Of a DNA stretch of 64,000 nucleotides, positions 14,104-21,990 are shown in pieces. A model generated the notes under the pieces. The model saw only the letters and a list, made by a program, of their open reading frames with translations, had not been told where the DNA came from and made no database searches. Position 1 is the first letter of the stretch. Each line of letters opens with the position of its first letter. The DNA is from Streptoalloteichus tenebrarius (lineage in GTDB: Bacteria > Actinomycetota > Actinomycetes > Mycobacteriales > Pseudonocardiaceae). Both the position numbers and the translations under genes were made by a program. The stretch is taken from contig NZ_JAMTCP010000010.1 of assembly GCF_024171885.1 (NCBI RefSeq), forward strand, positions 1 through 64,000, given 5' to 3'.

Positions 14104-14833
14104 CCCCCGGCAGCTCGACGCCCAGCGTCGCGGTCACCCGCTCGCTGGTGGCCCTGGCGGGCAGCGCCCCCGGGTCCGGGTTGCTCACCTGGACCAGCGA
14201 GGCGCTGCCCGCCAGCACCGCGAGCAGGCCGTCGAGCACGCCGCCCGGCAGGTTCCAGTCCACAGTGGACAGAACTCGGTCCTCGGCCCCCAGGCCGAAC
14301 TCGGCGGCGCGGGCCGCCGCCGACGCCATGACTTCGTCCACAGTGGACCCCAGGAGCGCGGGGGTGTCGCCGTCGACCGGCAGCGGCGGCCGGAACGTGT
14401 CCCCGTGCACCCGCGCCGAGGAGACGTAGTCCACCGACCCGGCCGGCGGCTCGGCCAGACCCCGGCCCATCGGGTCGAGCGCCACGGCCGCGACCAGGTC
14501 GGCCGCGCCGGCGGCGGCGACCGACCCGGCGTCCGGCCGGACGAACGCCACCGCCGCGCCGGACGGGTCGTCGGTCACCTCGGCCCCGCACCACCACGCG
14601 CCGAGCAGGACGCCCACCGTCTGCCAGTGCGCGGGCAGCGCGACCGCCACCGGGCTGCCCTGCTCCACGTCCAGCTCGTCCACGAGCCAGTTCGCCGTCT
14701 TGGCCGCCCAGTTCGCGATCGTCGCCCTGGACAGCTCCACCCGCGCGCCGCTCGCGTCGTCGTAGTGGGTGATCAGCGGCCGACCCGGGTCCAGAGCCAG
14801 CAACCTGCCCAGCAGCCTGTCGGTGATGCTCAT
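14072..14833 (-). CDS. TIGR03089 family protein (AMP-binding-like)
   Basis: 253 residues, matching the actinobacterial TIGR03089 family (Rv3268 in M. tuberculosis), which resembles the N-terminal part of acyl-CoA synthetases but lacks the full adenylation domain. The pattern R-x-L-I-T-H-Y-D near the N-terminus and W-A-A-K-T-A-N-W-L-V-D are typical. Function is unknown. ATG 14833 is preceded by GAGGGAG. It lies next to the LCP genes, as in mycobacteria. Two perfect GTCCACAGTGGAC palindromes lie in the coding sequence (14258 and 14336). Confidence 0.8.
   Translation of the reverse strand: MSITDRLLGRLLALDPGRPLITHYDDASGARVELSRATIANWAAKTANWLVDELDVEQGSPVAVALPAHWQTVGVLLGAWWCGAEVTDDPSGAAVAFVRPDAGSVAAAGAADLVAAVALDPMGRGLAEPPAGSVDYVSSARVHGDTFRPPLPVDGDTPALLGSTVDEVMASAAARAAEFGLGAEDRVLSTVDWNLPGGVLDGLLAVLAGSASLVQVSNPDPGALPARATSERVTATLGVELPGVRRLPAPARG
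14258..14270. repeat. GTCCACAGTGGAC palindrome
   Basis: Perfect copy within the TIGR03089 gene; encodes Ser-Thr-Val-Asp using the rare Thr codon ACT (minus strand). Confidence 0.8.
14336..14348. repeat. GTCCACAGTGGAC palindrome
   Basis: Second perfect copy in the same gene, 78 bp from the first. Confidence 0.8.
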
Positions 14834-14917
14834 CGTGGCCCGCTCCCTCGTCGCGCTCGTGCCGGGACCCGTGCCGTCCCGCGCCGGATCATCCCCGACG
14901 GCGGCTCGTCCCCGCGG

Positions 14918-16507
14918 TCAGTTCACGCACGGCACGCCGCCCGAGACGAGCGGGGCCGCGTTGGTGACCCCGCCGTCGGGCTGGCCGCGTCGGACCTGGC
15001 CGCCAGGGGACCCGGCGTCGGCGCCGTCCGGCCGGAACATCGTCCCGCCGGCCACGCGGTGTCCGTTCGCCGGGGTGCCCGAGGTGGTCCCGCCCGACGT
15101 CGGGCCGGCCGAAGCCGGTCCCGAAGCAGGGGCGGAGGTTGGCCCGGAGGTCGGGCCGGACGACGGCCCGGAGCCCTGCCCCGGCGGCGCGAGGTCGGCG
15201 ACGAACCGCCGCACCTGGTCGGCGTCGACGGTGATGATGCTCTGACCCCGGTCGTTGCGGGCGCCCACCTGCGTCACCGGGATCGTGACGAAGTCGACGC
15301 TGCCGGCGCTGATGCCCTGCATCTGCTGGGCGAAGCCCAGCATGTCCCAGCCCTGGTCCAGCACGACCGACCGCTGGGCGGCCTCCAGCAGGCCGGACAA
15401 CCGGTCCGGGTCGGTCAGCGTGCCGGTGGACAGCACCTTGTTGACCGCCGAGGCCAGGAACGCCTGCTGCCGCACGATCCGGTCGAGGTCGCCGCGGGGG
15501 AGGTTGTCCCGCTGGCGGACGAAGGCCAACGCGTCCCCGCCGGAGACGGTCTGGACGCCCGCCCTGAACCGGGCGCCGGAGTTGGGGTCGCTGGTGGCGT
15601 GGTTCAGGCACACCTCCACCCCGCCCAGGGCCTCGGTGAGCAGGTAGAACCCGTAGAGGTTGACCTCGGCGTAGTGGTCGACCCGCACGCCGGTCAGCTC
15701 CTGCACGGTCTGCACGAGGGCGCGCCGGCCCGCCTGGTCGGACTCCTGCTCGACCCGCGTCGGGTCGGTCTGGCCCTGTTCACGGAGCCGTTGCGCCGCG
15801 CGGGCCTTGGTCACCCCGTACGCGGCGTTGATCTTGTCCTCGCGGTGGTCCGGGATGGGGACGTACGTGTCGCGGGGGATCGAGACGGCGTGCGCCCGCC
15901 CGCCGGAGTGCGGCACCCGCACGAGGATCATCGTGTCGGTGTTGAGGGTGTTGGTGCCCTCGGTGCGCAGCTTGCGGAGCACGTGGGCCGGCAACGGGTT
16001 CCCCTGCGCGTCGGTGCGGCTGTCGCTGCCGACGAGGAGGATGTCCGTCGCCCCGTCGTCGGCCGGCGTGCTCGGCAGCACGGGGACGTCCCCGAGGATG
16101 TCGGTGGTGGGCACCCTGTCGTTGAGTTTGTCCACTGTGGACCAGGCAAGGCCGGAGGCGGTCAGCGCCGCCGCGGACGCCAACGCCACCACGGTGCGCC
16201 CGGCCACCAGCGCGACCCTGCCGGCCCGGCCGGGGCGTCCCCGCTCGCCCTCCCCCGGCTCGCCGGACTCCTGGCCGGACTCCTCGGCGGACTCTTCGGC
16301 GGACTCGTCGGTGGGCGCGTCGACGGGCTCGCGGGGCGAACCGGCCTCGACCGGCGCGGTCCCGTCGTCCTCGCGGCCGGGGTGGCGCGCGTCGTCCGCG
16401 TCGGGGCCACCCCCGACGCCACCCCCGACCCCCTCGGGTGCTGGCGGCCGCGCCTCCCCCTCGGGTCGCTCCTCGCCAGAGCCGGTCCGTGCGGGCCGGT
16501 CCTCCAC
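14918..16507 (-). CDS. LCP (LytR-CpsA-Psr) family cell-wall ligase
   Basis: 529 residues from GTG 16507 (AGGAGGAGGGG upstream). A ~95-residue acidic cytoplasmic tail precedes one transmembrane helix (about 100-120), then the LCP domain: TDILLVGSDSR, VSIPRDTYV, DKINAAYG, and GGDALAFVRQR with the conserved Arg/Asp pair. LCP enzymes transfer polyprenyl-phosphate-linked glycopolymers to peptidoglycan; the mycobacterial homologue Rv3267 (Lcp1) attaches arabinogalactan. The C-terminus is Gly/Ser/Pro-rich, without a LytR_C domain, and ends in GGVPCVN. It is a tandem paralogue of the next gene. Confidence 0.9.
   Translation of the reverse strand: MEDRPARTGSGEERPEGEARPPAPEGVGGGVGGGPDADDARHPGREDDGTAPVEAGSPREPVDAPTDESAEESAEESGQESGEPGEGERGRPGRAGRVALVAGRTVVALASAAALTASGLAWSTVDKLNDRVPTTDILGDVPVLPSTPADDGATDILLVGSDSRTDAQGNPLPAHVLRKLRTEGTNTLNTDTMILVRVPHSGGRAHAVSIPRDTYVPIPDHREDKINAAYGVTKARAAQRLREQGQTDPTRVEQESDQAGRRALVQTVQELTGVRVDHYAEVNLYGFYLLTEALGGVEVCLNHATSDPNSGARFRAGVQTVSGGDALAFVRQRDNLPRGDLDRIVRQQAFLASAVNKVLSTGTLTDPDRLSGLLEAAQRSVVLDQGWDMLGFAQQMQGISAGSVDFVTIPVTQVGARNDRGQSIITVDADQVRRFVADLAPPGQGSGPSSGPTSGPTSAPASGPASAGPTSGGTTSGTPANGHRVAGGTMFRPDGADAGSPGGQVRRGQPDGGVTNAAPLVSGGVPCVN
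16130..16142. repeat. GTCCACTGTGGAC palindrome
   Basis: Perfect copy in the first LCP gene, just after the membrane helix codons. Confidence 0.8.
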
Positions 16508-16677
16508 GTTCGTGCCCCTCCTCCTGCCGCGTCCGCCACCGCGGACGCGGGTCGCCTCGCCGCCCACGCGCGCGGCGTTGTTCCCCCTGAACGAGGGTAA
16601 ACCGAACGAGGGTACCCGTGATCGGACGACCGGGTGAGGGCCAGCGCCGCGTCACCGCTGCCCGCTGTCGGGTGCGC

Positions 16678-18495
16678 TCAGTCGACGCAGACGACCCCGT
16701 TCGCGGTGATCTGCGGCTCCGGGTTGGCCGACGGGGCCTGGTGGGGCGCTCCGTCCGGGAGCAACAGGCCGTCGCCCAGCAGGCCGTTGGCGCCGGGACC
16801 CGCGTAGTCGCTGCCCAGGAAGACCCTGACCCGGTTGGCCGGCAGGTTGACGTCGGGCTCCACATCGAGCCCGCCCAGCGCGTCGGCCACGCGCCGCGCC
16901 ACGGCCTCGTCGCCCTTGGCGTGCCGGACCACCGAGTTCTTCCTCGCCGGGGCGTTCGTGGCGTCCCCCGTCGTGAAGCCCTTGCCCGCCAACGACTCCA
17001 GCACGCGGGTGGCGAGGCCCACCGCGCCGGAGGAGTTGCGGACGTCCACGGTGACCCGCGAGTTGTCGGCGGAGGGGGACGTGCTGGAGCTGCCGGGCCG
17101 GTCGGGGTTGCCGGCGTTGTCGGCGCCGATCGCCTTGGCCACCGCCGCCTTCACCTGCGCCGGGTCGACCTGCACCGCGAGGCCGTCGGCGGGCGTCGGC
17201 AGGTCGGGCCGGCCGACCGGAATGGTCTCGAAGCTGATGCTGCCCCCGGTGATGCCCTGCATCTGCTGGGCGAAGCCGAGCACGTCCCAGCCCTGGTCCA
17301 GCACCACGGTCTGCTTCAGCGCGTCGACGAGGTCGGACAGCTTCTTCGTGTCGGTCAGCACGCCCGCCGAGAGCATCTTCTTGGCGAGGCCGGCCATGAA
17401 CACCTGCTGCCGCACCACGCGGTCGAGGTCGGAGCGCGGCAGGTCCTCGCGCTGGCGGACGAACGCGAGCGCGTCGCCGCCCGAGATGGTCTGCGGCCCG
17501 GCCTTGAAGTCGGCGCCGGACTTGTAGTCCTTCGTCGGCCGCTTGAGGCAGACCTCGACGCCGCCGACGGCCTGCGTGATCTTGTAGAAGCCGAGCAGGT
17601 TGACCTCGGCGAAGTGGTCGATCGTGACCCCGCTGAGCTGCTCGATCGTGCGGATGGTGGTCTTGCGGCCCTCGGCCTGCGCGTCCTGCTCCGCCTTCTG
17701 CTTGGGCACGCCCTCCCTGGTGAGCCGGTCGAAGGCGTCCCGTTTCGCCCTGCCGTAGGCGGAGTTGATCTTGTGCTGGCCGTAGCCACCGGGGATCTGC
17801 ACGTAGGAGTCGCGGGGGAAGGAGAACGCCACGGCCCTGCGGCCGTCGTTCGGGATCCGCAGCAGGATCAGCGAGTCGGTCAGCTCGCCCTCGTTGGCCC
17901 CGGCCCGCAGCTCCTCCAGCACCTCCTTGGGCAGCGGGTTGCCCTGCGCGTCGACCCGGCTGTCGTTGCCGACGAGCAGGATGTCGGTGGCGCCGTCGGC
18001 CGGCTTGGGACCCTCGCGCCTGGTGATCACGTCCGTCGTGGTCAGCCCGCTGCTGAGGTCCCGGTAGGTCGCCCAGGCGTACCCGGTGAGGCCCAGCACC
18101 ACGACCGAGACGAGGGCCGTGGCGGTCTTGCCGGCGACCAGGGCGGCGCGCACGGCGTGCCGGGGGCGCTCACGGCCGGCCGGGGGCTCGGGGAGCGGCG
18201 CCGCCAGGGCCTCGGCGGTCGGCAGTGCCTTCGTGCGCCCGGCCCGCGTCGGGGGGCGCTGGTCCTGCGCGCGCAGCGCCCTGGTCTCCGGCGGCTCGAC
18301 AGCCGAGGGCGGGACCCGCCCCGTGCGCGACCGGGGCGTCCCGGGGTCGCCGACCGGGCGCTGGAGCGGGCGGCCGCGAACCTGGCCTGGCGGTGGGCCG
18401 GCCGGCGGGGTCGGGCGGGGAGGGTGACCGCGCGGCGGAACTCCCTGGCCGGGGAAACCACCGGCTCCCCCCGGCCGCGGTGGCCGTTCGTTCAC
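16678..18495 (-). CDS. LCP family cell-wall ligase with LytR_C domain
   Basis: 605 residues from GTG 18495, preceded by GGGAGGT. Pro/Arg-rich cytoplasmic tail (1-110), one helix (about 117-137), LCP domain with DILLVGNDSR, FSFPRDSYV, HKINSAYG and GGDALAFVRQR, then a C-terminal LytR_C domain (about 470-560, VDVRNSSGAVGLA...). The terminal NGVVCVD echoes the paralogue's GGVPCVN. The two genes are co-directional, 170 bp apart, and probably arose by duplication. This copy has the Lcp1-like architecture, so it may be the arabinogalactan ligase. Confidence 0.9.
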   Translation of the reverse strand: MNERPPRPGGAGGFPGQGVPPRGHPPRPTPPAGPPPGQVRGRPLQRPVGDPGTPRSRTGRVPPSAVEPPETRALRAQDQRPPTRAGRTKALPTAEALAAPLPEPPAGRERPRHAVRAALVAGKTATALVSVVVLGLTGYAWATYRDLSSGLTTTDVITRREGPKPADGATDILLVGNDSRVDAQGNPLPKEVLEELRAGANEGELTDSLILLRIPNDGRRAVAFSFPRDSYVQIPGGYGQHKINSAYGRAKRDAFDRLTREGVPKQKAEQDAQAEGRKTTIRTIEQLSGVTIDHFAEVNLLGFYKITQAVGGVEVCLKRPTKDYKSGADFKAGPQTISGGDALAFVRQREDLPRSDLDRVVRQQVFMAGLAKKMLSAGVLTDTKKLSDLVDALKQTVVLDQGWDVLGFAQQMQGITGGSISFETIPVGRPDLPTPADGLAVQVDPAQVKAAVAKAIGADNAGNPDRPGSSSTSPSADNSRVTVDVRNSSGAVGLATRVLESLAGKGFTTGDATNAPARKNSVVRHAKGDEAVARRVADALGGLDVEPDVNLPANRVRVFLGSDYAGPGANGLLGDGLLLPDGAPHQAPSANPEPQITANGVVCVD

Positions 18496-18856
18496 GCGTG
18501 CACCTCCCAGAACCGGCGACCGCCGTCATGTCCGCCGTGAGGACATCGGAAGCCGGCCCGGGTCGTTCCGCGTCCGGGCCGGTGTGCGTTCAGGCTAACG
18601 ACCCCGTGTGAGATCCGTGGCAGCTTCTCGTCACATGGAGACGCCAACCCCGCCGTACGGGTTGTCCCCGGCGTGACAGACTGCACCGGAGGACTGCCCG
18701 CGCGAGCGCGTTCCGACACGAACGAACCGGCGGAATCACCCGTGGGCAGGAGGCCGGGTCCGCCGTGCCACGACGTCCCCCCGGCGTCGTGGGCCCGGAG
18801 CGGGGCGCCGAGGGCGGCGCCGGGGCCGGGCCGCTCGGCAGCGGAGGAAGGGTGAC
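18496..18856. other. 361-bp divergent promoter region (LCP / rmlB)
   Basis: No gene is convincing here; a 60-codon frame (18673-18855) ends directly before rmlB but lacks a ribosome binding site and typical composition. Promoters for both flanking genes must lie here, but I see no clear -10/-35 pair. Confidence 0.5.
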
Positions 18857-19855
18857 ATGCGAGTCCTGGTCACGGGTGGTGCCGGATTCATCGGATCGCA
18901 CTACGTGCGGGAGCTGCTCGGCGGGGCCTACCCGGCGTTCGCCGACGCCGAGGTCGTGGTGCTCGACAAGCTCACCTACGCCGGCAACGAGGCCAACCTG
19001 GCCCCGGTCGCCGACGCGGCCGGCTCCCGGCTGCGGTTCGTGCGGGGCGACATCTGCGACGCCGAGCTGGTCCGCACGCTGATGACCGGCGTCGACGTGG
19101 TGGTGCACTTCGCGGCGGAGTCCCACGTGGACCGGTCCATCCTCGGGGCGACCGAGTTCGTGATGACCAACGTGCTGGGCACCCAGACCCTGCTCCAGGC
19201 CGCGCTGGAGGCCGGGGTGGGCAAGTTCGTGCACGTCTCCACGGACGAGGTCTACGGCTCCATCGACGAGGGCTCCTGGCCCGAGGACCACCCGCTGGAG
19301 CCGAACTCGCCGTACTCGGCGTCCAAGGCCAGCTCGGACCTGCTGGCGCGGGCCTTCCACCGCACCCACGGGCTGCCGGTCTGCGTCACGCGGTGCTCGA
19401 ACAACTACGGCCCGTACCAGTTCCCGGAGAAGGTCATCCCGCTGTTCGTGACCAACCTCATGGACGGCAGGCCGGTGCCGCTGTACGGCGACGGCCTGAA
19501 CGTGCGCGACTGGCTGCACGTGGACGACCACTGCCGGGGTATCCAACTCGTCGTGGAGGGCGGACGACCCGGCGAGGTCTACAACATCGGCGGCGGCACC
19601 GAGCTGACCAACCGGGAGCTGACCGAGCGGCTGCTGGCGGTGATGGGCGCCGACTGGTCCATGGTGGAGCAGGTGCCCGACCGCAAGGGGCACGACCGCC
19701 GCTACTCGGTCGACATCACCAAGATCTCCACGGAGCTGGGCTACCGGCCGCGCGTCCCGTTCGAGGAGGGCCTGGCCCGCACCGTGGCGTGGTACCGCGA
19801 GAACCGGGAGTGGTGGGAGCCGCTCAAGCGCCGCGCCGCCCTCGCCGCGCGCTGA
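18857..19855 (+). CDS. rmlB: dTDP-glucose 4,6-dehydratase
   Basis: 332 residues, short-chain dehydrogenase fold. NAD-binding GGAGFIG at 7-13, catalytic T129-D130-E131 in STDEVYG and Y153-x3-K157 in SPYSASK. It makes dTDP-4-keto-6-deoxyglucose for rhamnose synthesis. GGAGGAAGG precedes ATG 18857. rmlD follows 43 bp downstream. In M. tuberculosis rmlB lies elsewhere (Rv3464), so its pairing with rmlD here is a different arrangement. Confidence 0.95.
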   Translation: MRVLVTGGAGFIGSHYVRELLGGAYPAFADAEVVVLDKLTYAGNEANLAPVADAAGSRLRFVRGDICDAELVRTLMTGVDVVVHFAAESHVDRSILGATEFVMTNVLGTQTLLQAALEAGVGKFVHVSTDEVYGSIDEGSWPEDHPLEPNSPYSASKASSDLLARAFHRTHGLPVCVTRCSNNYGPYQFPEKVIPLFVTNLMDGRPVPLYGDGLNVRDWLHVDDHCRGIQLVVEGGRPGEVYNIGGGTELTNRELTERLLAVMGADWSMVEQVPDRKGHDRRYSVDITKISTELGYRPRVPFEEGLARTVAWYRENREWWEPLKRRAALAAR

Positions 19856-19898
19856 CGCCGCCCCCTCCCCTCGGCTCGACAACCCGTAGGCAGGTCAC

Positions 19899-20822
19899 GT
19901 GATGACGGGTCTGGCACTCCTGGTGGCCGGCGGTCGCGGCCAGCTCGGCCGGGATCTGGCGATCCAGGCCGACACCGCGGCGGAGGTCGGCTTCACGCAC
20001 GCCCCCGGCTCGGCGGAGCTGGACGTCACCGACCGGGAGGCGGTCGACGACGCGGTCGCGGCGCTGGCGTCCTCGGCCAGGGACGCGGGGCTGCGCCCGG
20101 TCCTGGTCAACGCCTCCGCGTACACGGCGGTCGACGCGGCCGAGTCCGACGTGGAGCGCGCGTTCCAGGTCAACGCGGACGGGCCGCGCCTGCTGGCCGC
20201 CGCGTGCGCGGCCCAGGGCGTCCCGCTGGTGCACGTCTCCACCGACTACGTGTTCCCCGGCGACGCCGACCGGCCGTACGAGCCCGACGACCCGACCGGG
20301 CCGAAGTCGGTGTACGGGCGCAGCAAACTCGCGGGGGAGCGCGAGGTGCTGCGCGGCTGGGACCGGAGCTGGGTCGTGCGCACCGCCTGGGTCTACGGCG
20401 CGCACGGCGGGAACTTCGTGAAGACGATGTGCCGCCTGGAGCGCGAGCGGGAGACGCTGACCGTCGTCGACGACCAGCGCGGCAGCCCGACCTGGTCGGC
20501 CGACCTCGCCGCCGGCCTGTTGGAGCTGGCGCGCAGGGTCGCCGTCGGGCCCGGCCCGGAGCAGCGGGTCCTGCACTGCACCAACGCCGGCGAGACCACC
20601 TGGTGCGGGTTCGCCCGCGCCGTGTTCGAGGAGTTGGGCGCGGACCCGTCGCGCGTGCGCCCGTGCGCCACGGCGGACTTCCCCCGGCCGGCCCCGCGCC
20701 CCGCGTACTCGGTGCTGTCCGGCGCGGCATGGCGCGCCGCCGGCCTCACCCCGCCGCGTCCCTGGCGGGAGGCGCTGGCCGCGGCGTTCGCGTCGGGGGC
20801 CTTCGCCGAGACGTCCGCCTAG
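19899..20822 (+). CDS. rmlD: dTDP-4-dehydrorhamnose reductase
   Basis: 307 residues (GTG 19899; ATG at 19902 is an alternative). Motifs: GGRGQLGRDL for NADPH, STDYVFPGD, and Y139-x3-K143 in VYGRSK. It reduces dTDP-4-dehydro-L-rhamnose to dTDP-L-rhamnose, the donor for the mycolyl-arabinogalactan linker. Homologue of Rv3266c. It ends at a hairpin shared with the convergent glycosyltransferase. Confidence 0.95.
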   Translation: MMTGLALLVAGGRGQLGRDLAIQADTAAEVGFTHAPGSAELDVTDREAVDDAVAALASSARDAGLRPVLVNASAYTAVDAAESDVERAFQVNADGPRLLAAACAAQGVPLVHVSTDYVFPGDADRPYEPDDPTGPKSVYGRSKLAGEREVLRGWDRSWVVRTAWVYGAHGGNFVKTMCRLERERETLTVVDDQRGSPTWSADLAAGLLELARRVAVGPGPEQRVLHCTNAGETTWCGFARAVFEELGADPSRVRPCATADFPRPAPRPAYSVLSGAAWRAAGLTPPRPWREALAAAFASGAFAETSA

Positions 20823-20834
20823 GAGTTCCTCGCG

Positions 20835-20883
20835 GTCGTGGTCCGGCGGGCCGGACGCCCGGCCCGCCGGACCGGACCACGAC
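20835..20883. terminator. bidirectional terminator between rmlD and a glycosyltransferase
   Basis: Left arm 20835-20854 pairs with right arm 20859-20883 except for a 5-nt bulge; loop about 4-5 nt. It is placed between convergent stops. Confidence 0.8.
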
Positions 20884-20889
20884 CCCGGG

Positions 20890-21990
20890 TCAGGAGACGG
20901 CCCGGTGGTAGGCGTCGATGGTGGTCTCCGCGCACCGCCGCCAGGTGAACTCGGCGGCCCTGCCCCGGCGGGCCGCCAGCGTCGGGGCGTCCTTCGGCGA
21001 GTCCAGCGCCTCGACCATGGCGTGGCCCAGCGCCTCGACGTCGCCGACCGGCACGTGCCAGGCGTGGCCCCCGGCGACCTCGCGCAGCGCGGGGACGTCC
21101 GAGCACACCACCGGCACGCTGCACGCCAGCGCCTCCAGGACCGGCAGCCCGAAGCCCTCGTCGCGGGACGGCAGCACCAGCGTGGCGGCGCCGGCCACGA
21201 CGCCGCGCAGGTCCACGTCGGACAGGTAGCCGGTCCGCAGGACCCGGCCGTCCCCGTGGGACACCCGCAGGCCGCCGCTCGGCCCGGCGAGCACCAGGGG
21301 CGGCAGCTCGGGCCGCGCCCGGTGCGCCGCCAGCAGGTTGGGCAGACCCTTGCGCGGCCCGTCCGCGCCGACGAACAGCAGGTACCGCTCGGGCAGGCCG
21401 AGCCGGCGGCGGAGCTGCTCGCCGGGGGCGCGCGCGGCGAACCACGCCGGGTCCACGCCCAGCGGGGTCACCGTGACCTTGTCCTCGGGCACGTCCAGCC
21501 GCTCGACGACCACCCGTGCGACGGCGGCGGTGGGCGTGCAGATCACGGCCGCCCGCTGGGCCGAGCGCCGCACCAGCTCGGGCAGGTCCCGCTCCACCGG
21601 CGGCAGCTCGTCCGGCTGGTCCAGGAACGCCAGGTCGTGGATGGTGAGCACGCCGCCGGCGCGCAACGCCGGCGGCAGCACGAAGTTCGTCGCGTGGACG
21701 ACGTCGGTCGGGCCGGCGAGCAGCTCGACCGGGGGGAAGGGCGCGCGCAGCCAGCACCGCCGCAGCAGGCGGGCGGAGGCGGGGAGGCCCCGCGCGCGCA
21801 GCCCGTGGGGCAGCACCGAGCGCAACGCCCGCCAGCCGCGCACGGTGAACGCCACCGCACGAACGTCCACTGTGGACATGCTCGCCAGCTCCTCGGCGAG
21901 CGCCGCCGTGTAGCGGCCGACACCCGTGCGGTGCCCGAGCAACGGGGTGCCGTCCAGCAGCACCCGCACCGGTCGCCTACCGCGAGCCAT
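20890..21990 (-). CDS. GT4-family glycosyltransferase
   Basis: 366 residues from ATG 21990; its start overlaps the upstream gene's end by 14 bp. GT-B fold: G-H-R-T-G-V-G-R-Y near the N-terminus, central VTPLGVDP, LLFVGADGPRKG, and EGFGLPVLEALACSVPVV with the conserved E-x7-E donor motif. The acceptor and sugar are unknown; the surrounding cluster points to a cell-envelope polysaccharide. A GTCCACTGTGGAC palindrome lies within the gene (21865). Confidence 0.85.
   Translation of the reverse strand: MARGRRPVRVLLDGTPLLGHRTGVGRYTAALAEELASMSTVDVRAVAFTVRGWRALRSVLPHGLRARGLPASARLLRRCWLRAPFPPVELLAGPTDVVHATNFVLPPALRAGGVLTIHDLAFLDQPDELPPVERDLPELVRRSAQRAAVICTPTAAVARVVVERLDVPEDKVTVTPLGVDPAWFAARAPGEQLRRRLGLPERYLLFVGADGPRKGLPNLLAAHRARPELPPLVLAGPSGGLRVSHGDGRVLRTGYLSDVDLRGVVAGAATLVLPSRDEGFGLPVLEALACSVPVVCSDVPALREVAGGHAWHVPVGDVEALGHAMVEALDSPKDAPTLAARRGRAAEFTWRRCAETTIDAYHRAVS
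21865..21877. repeat. GTCCACTGTGGAC palindrome
   Basis: Perfect copy near the 5' end of the GT4 gene at 20890-21990. Confidence 0.8.

Noticed and set aside
18673..18855. 60-codon ORF directly before rmlB
   Set aside because: No ribosome binding site, unusual composition, no recognisable features.
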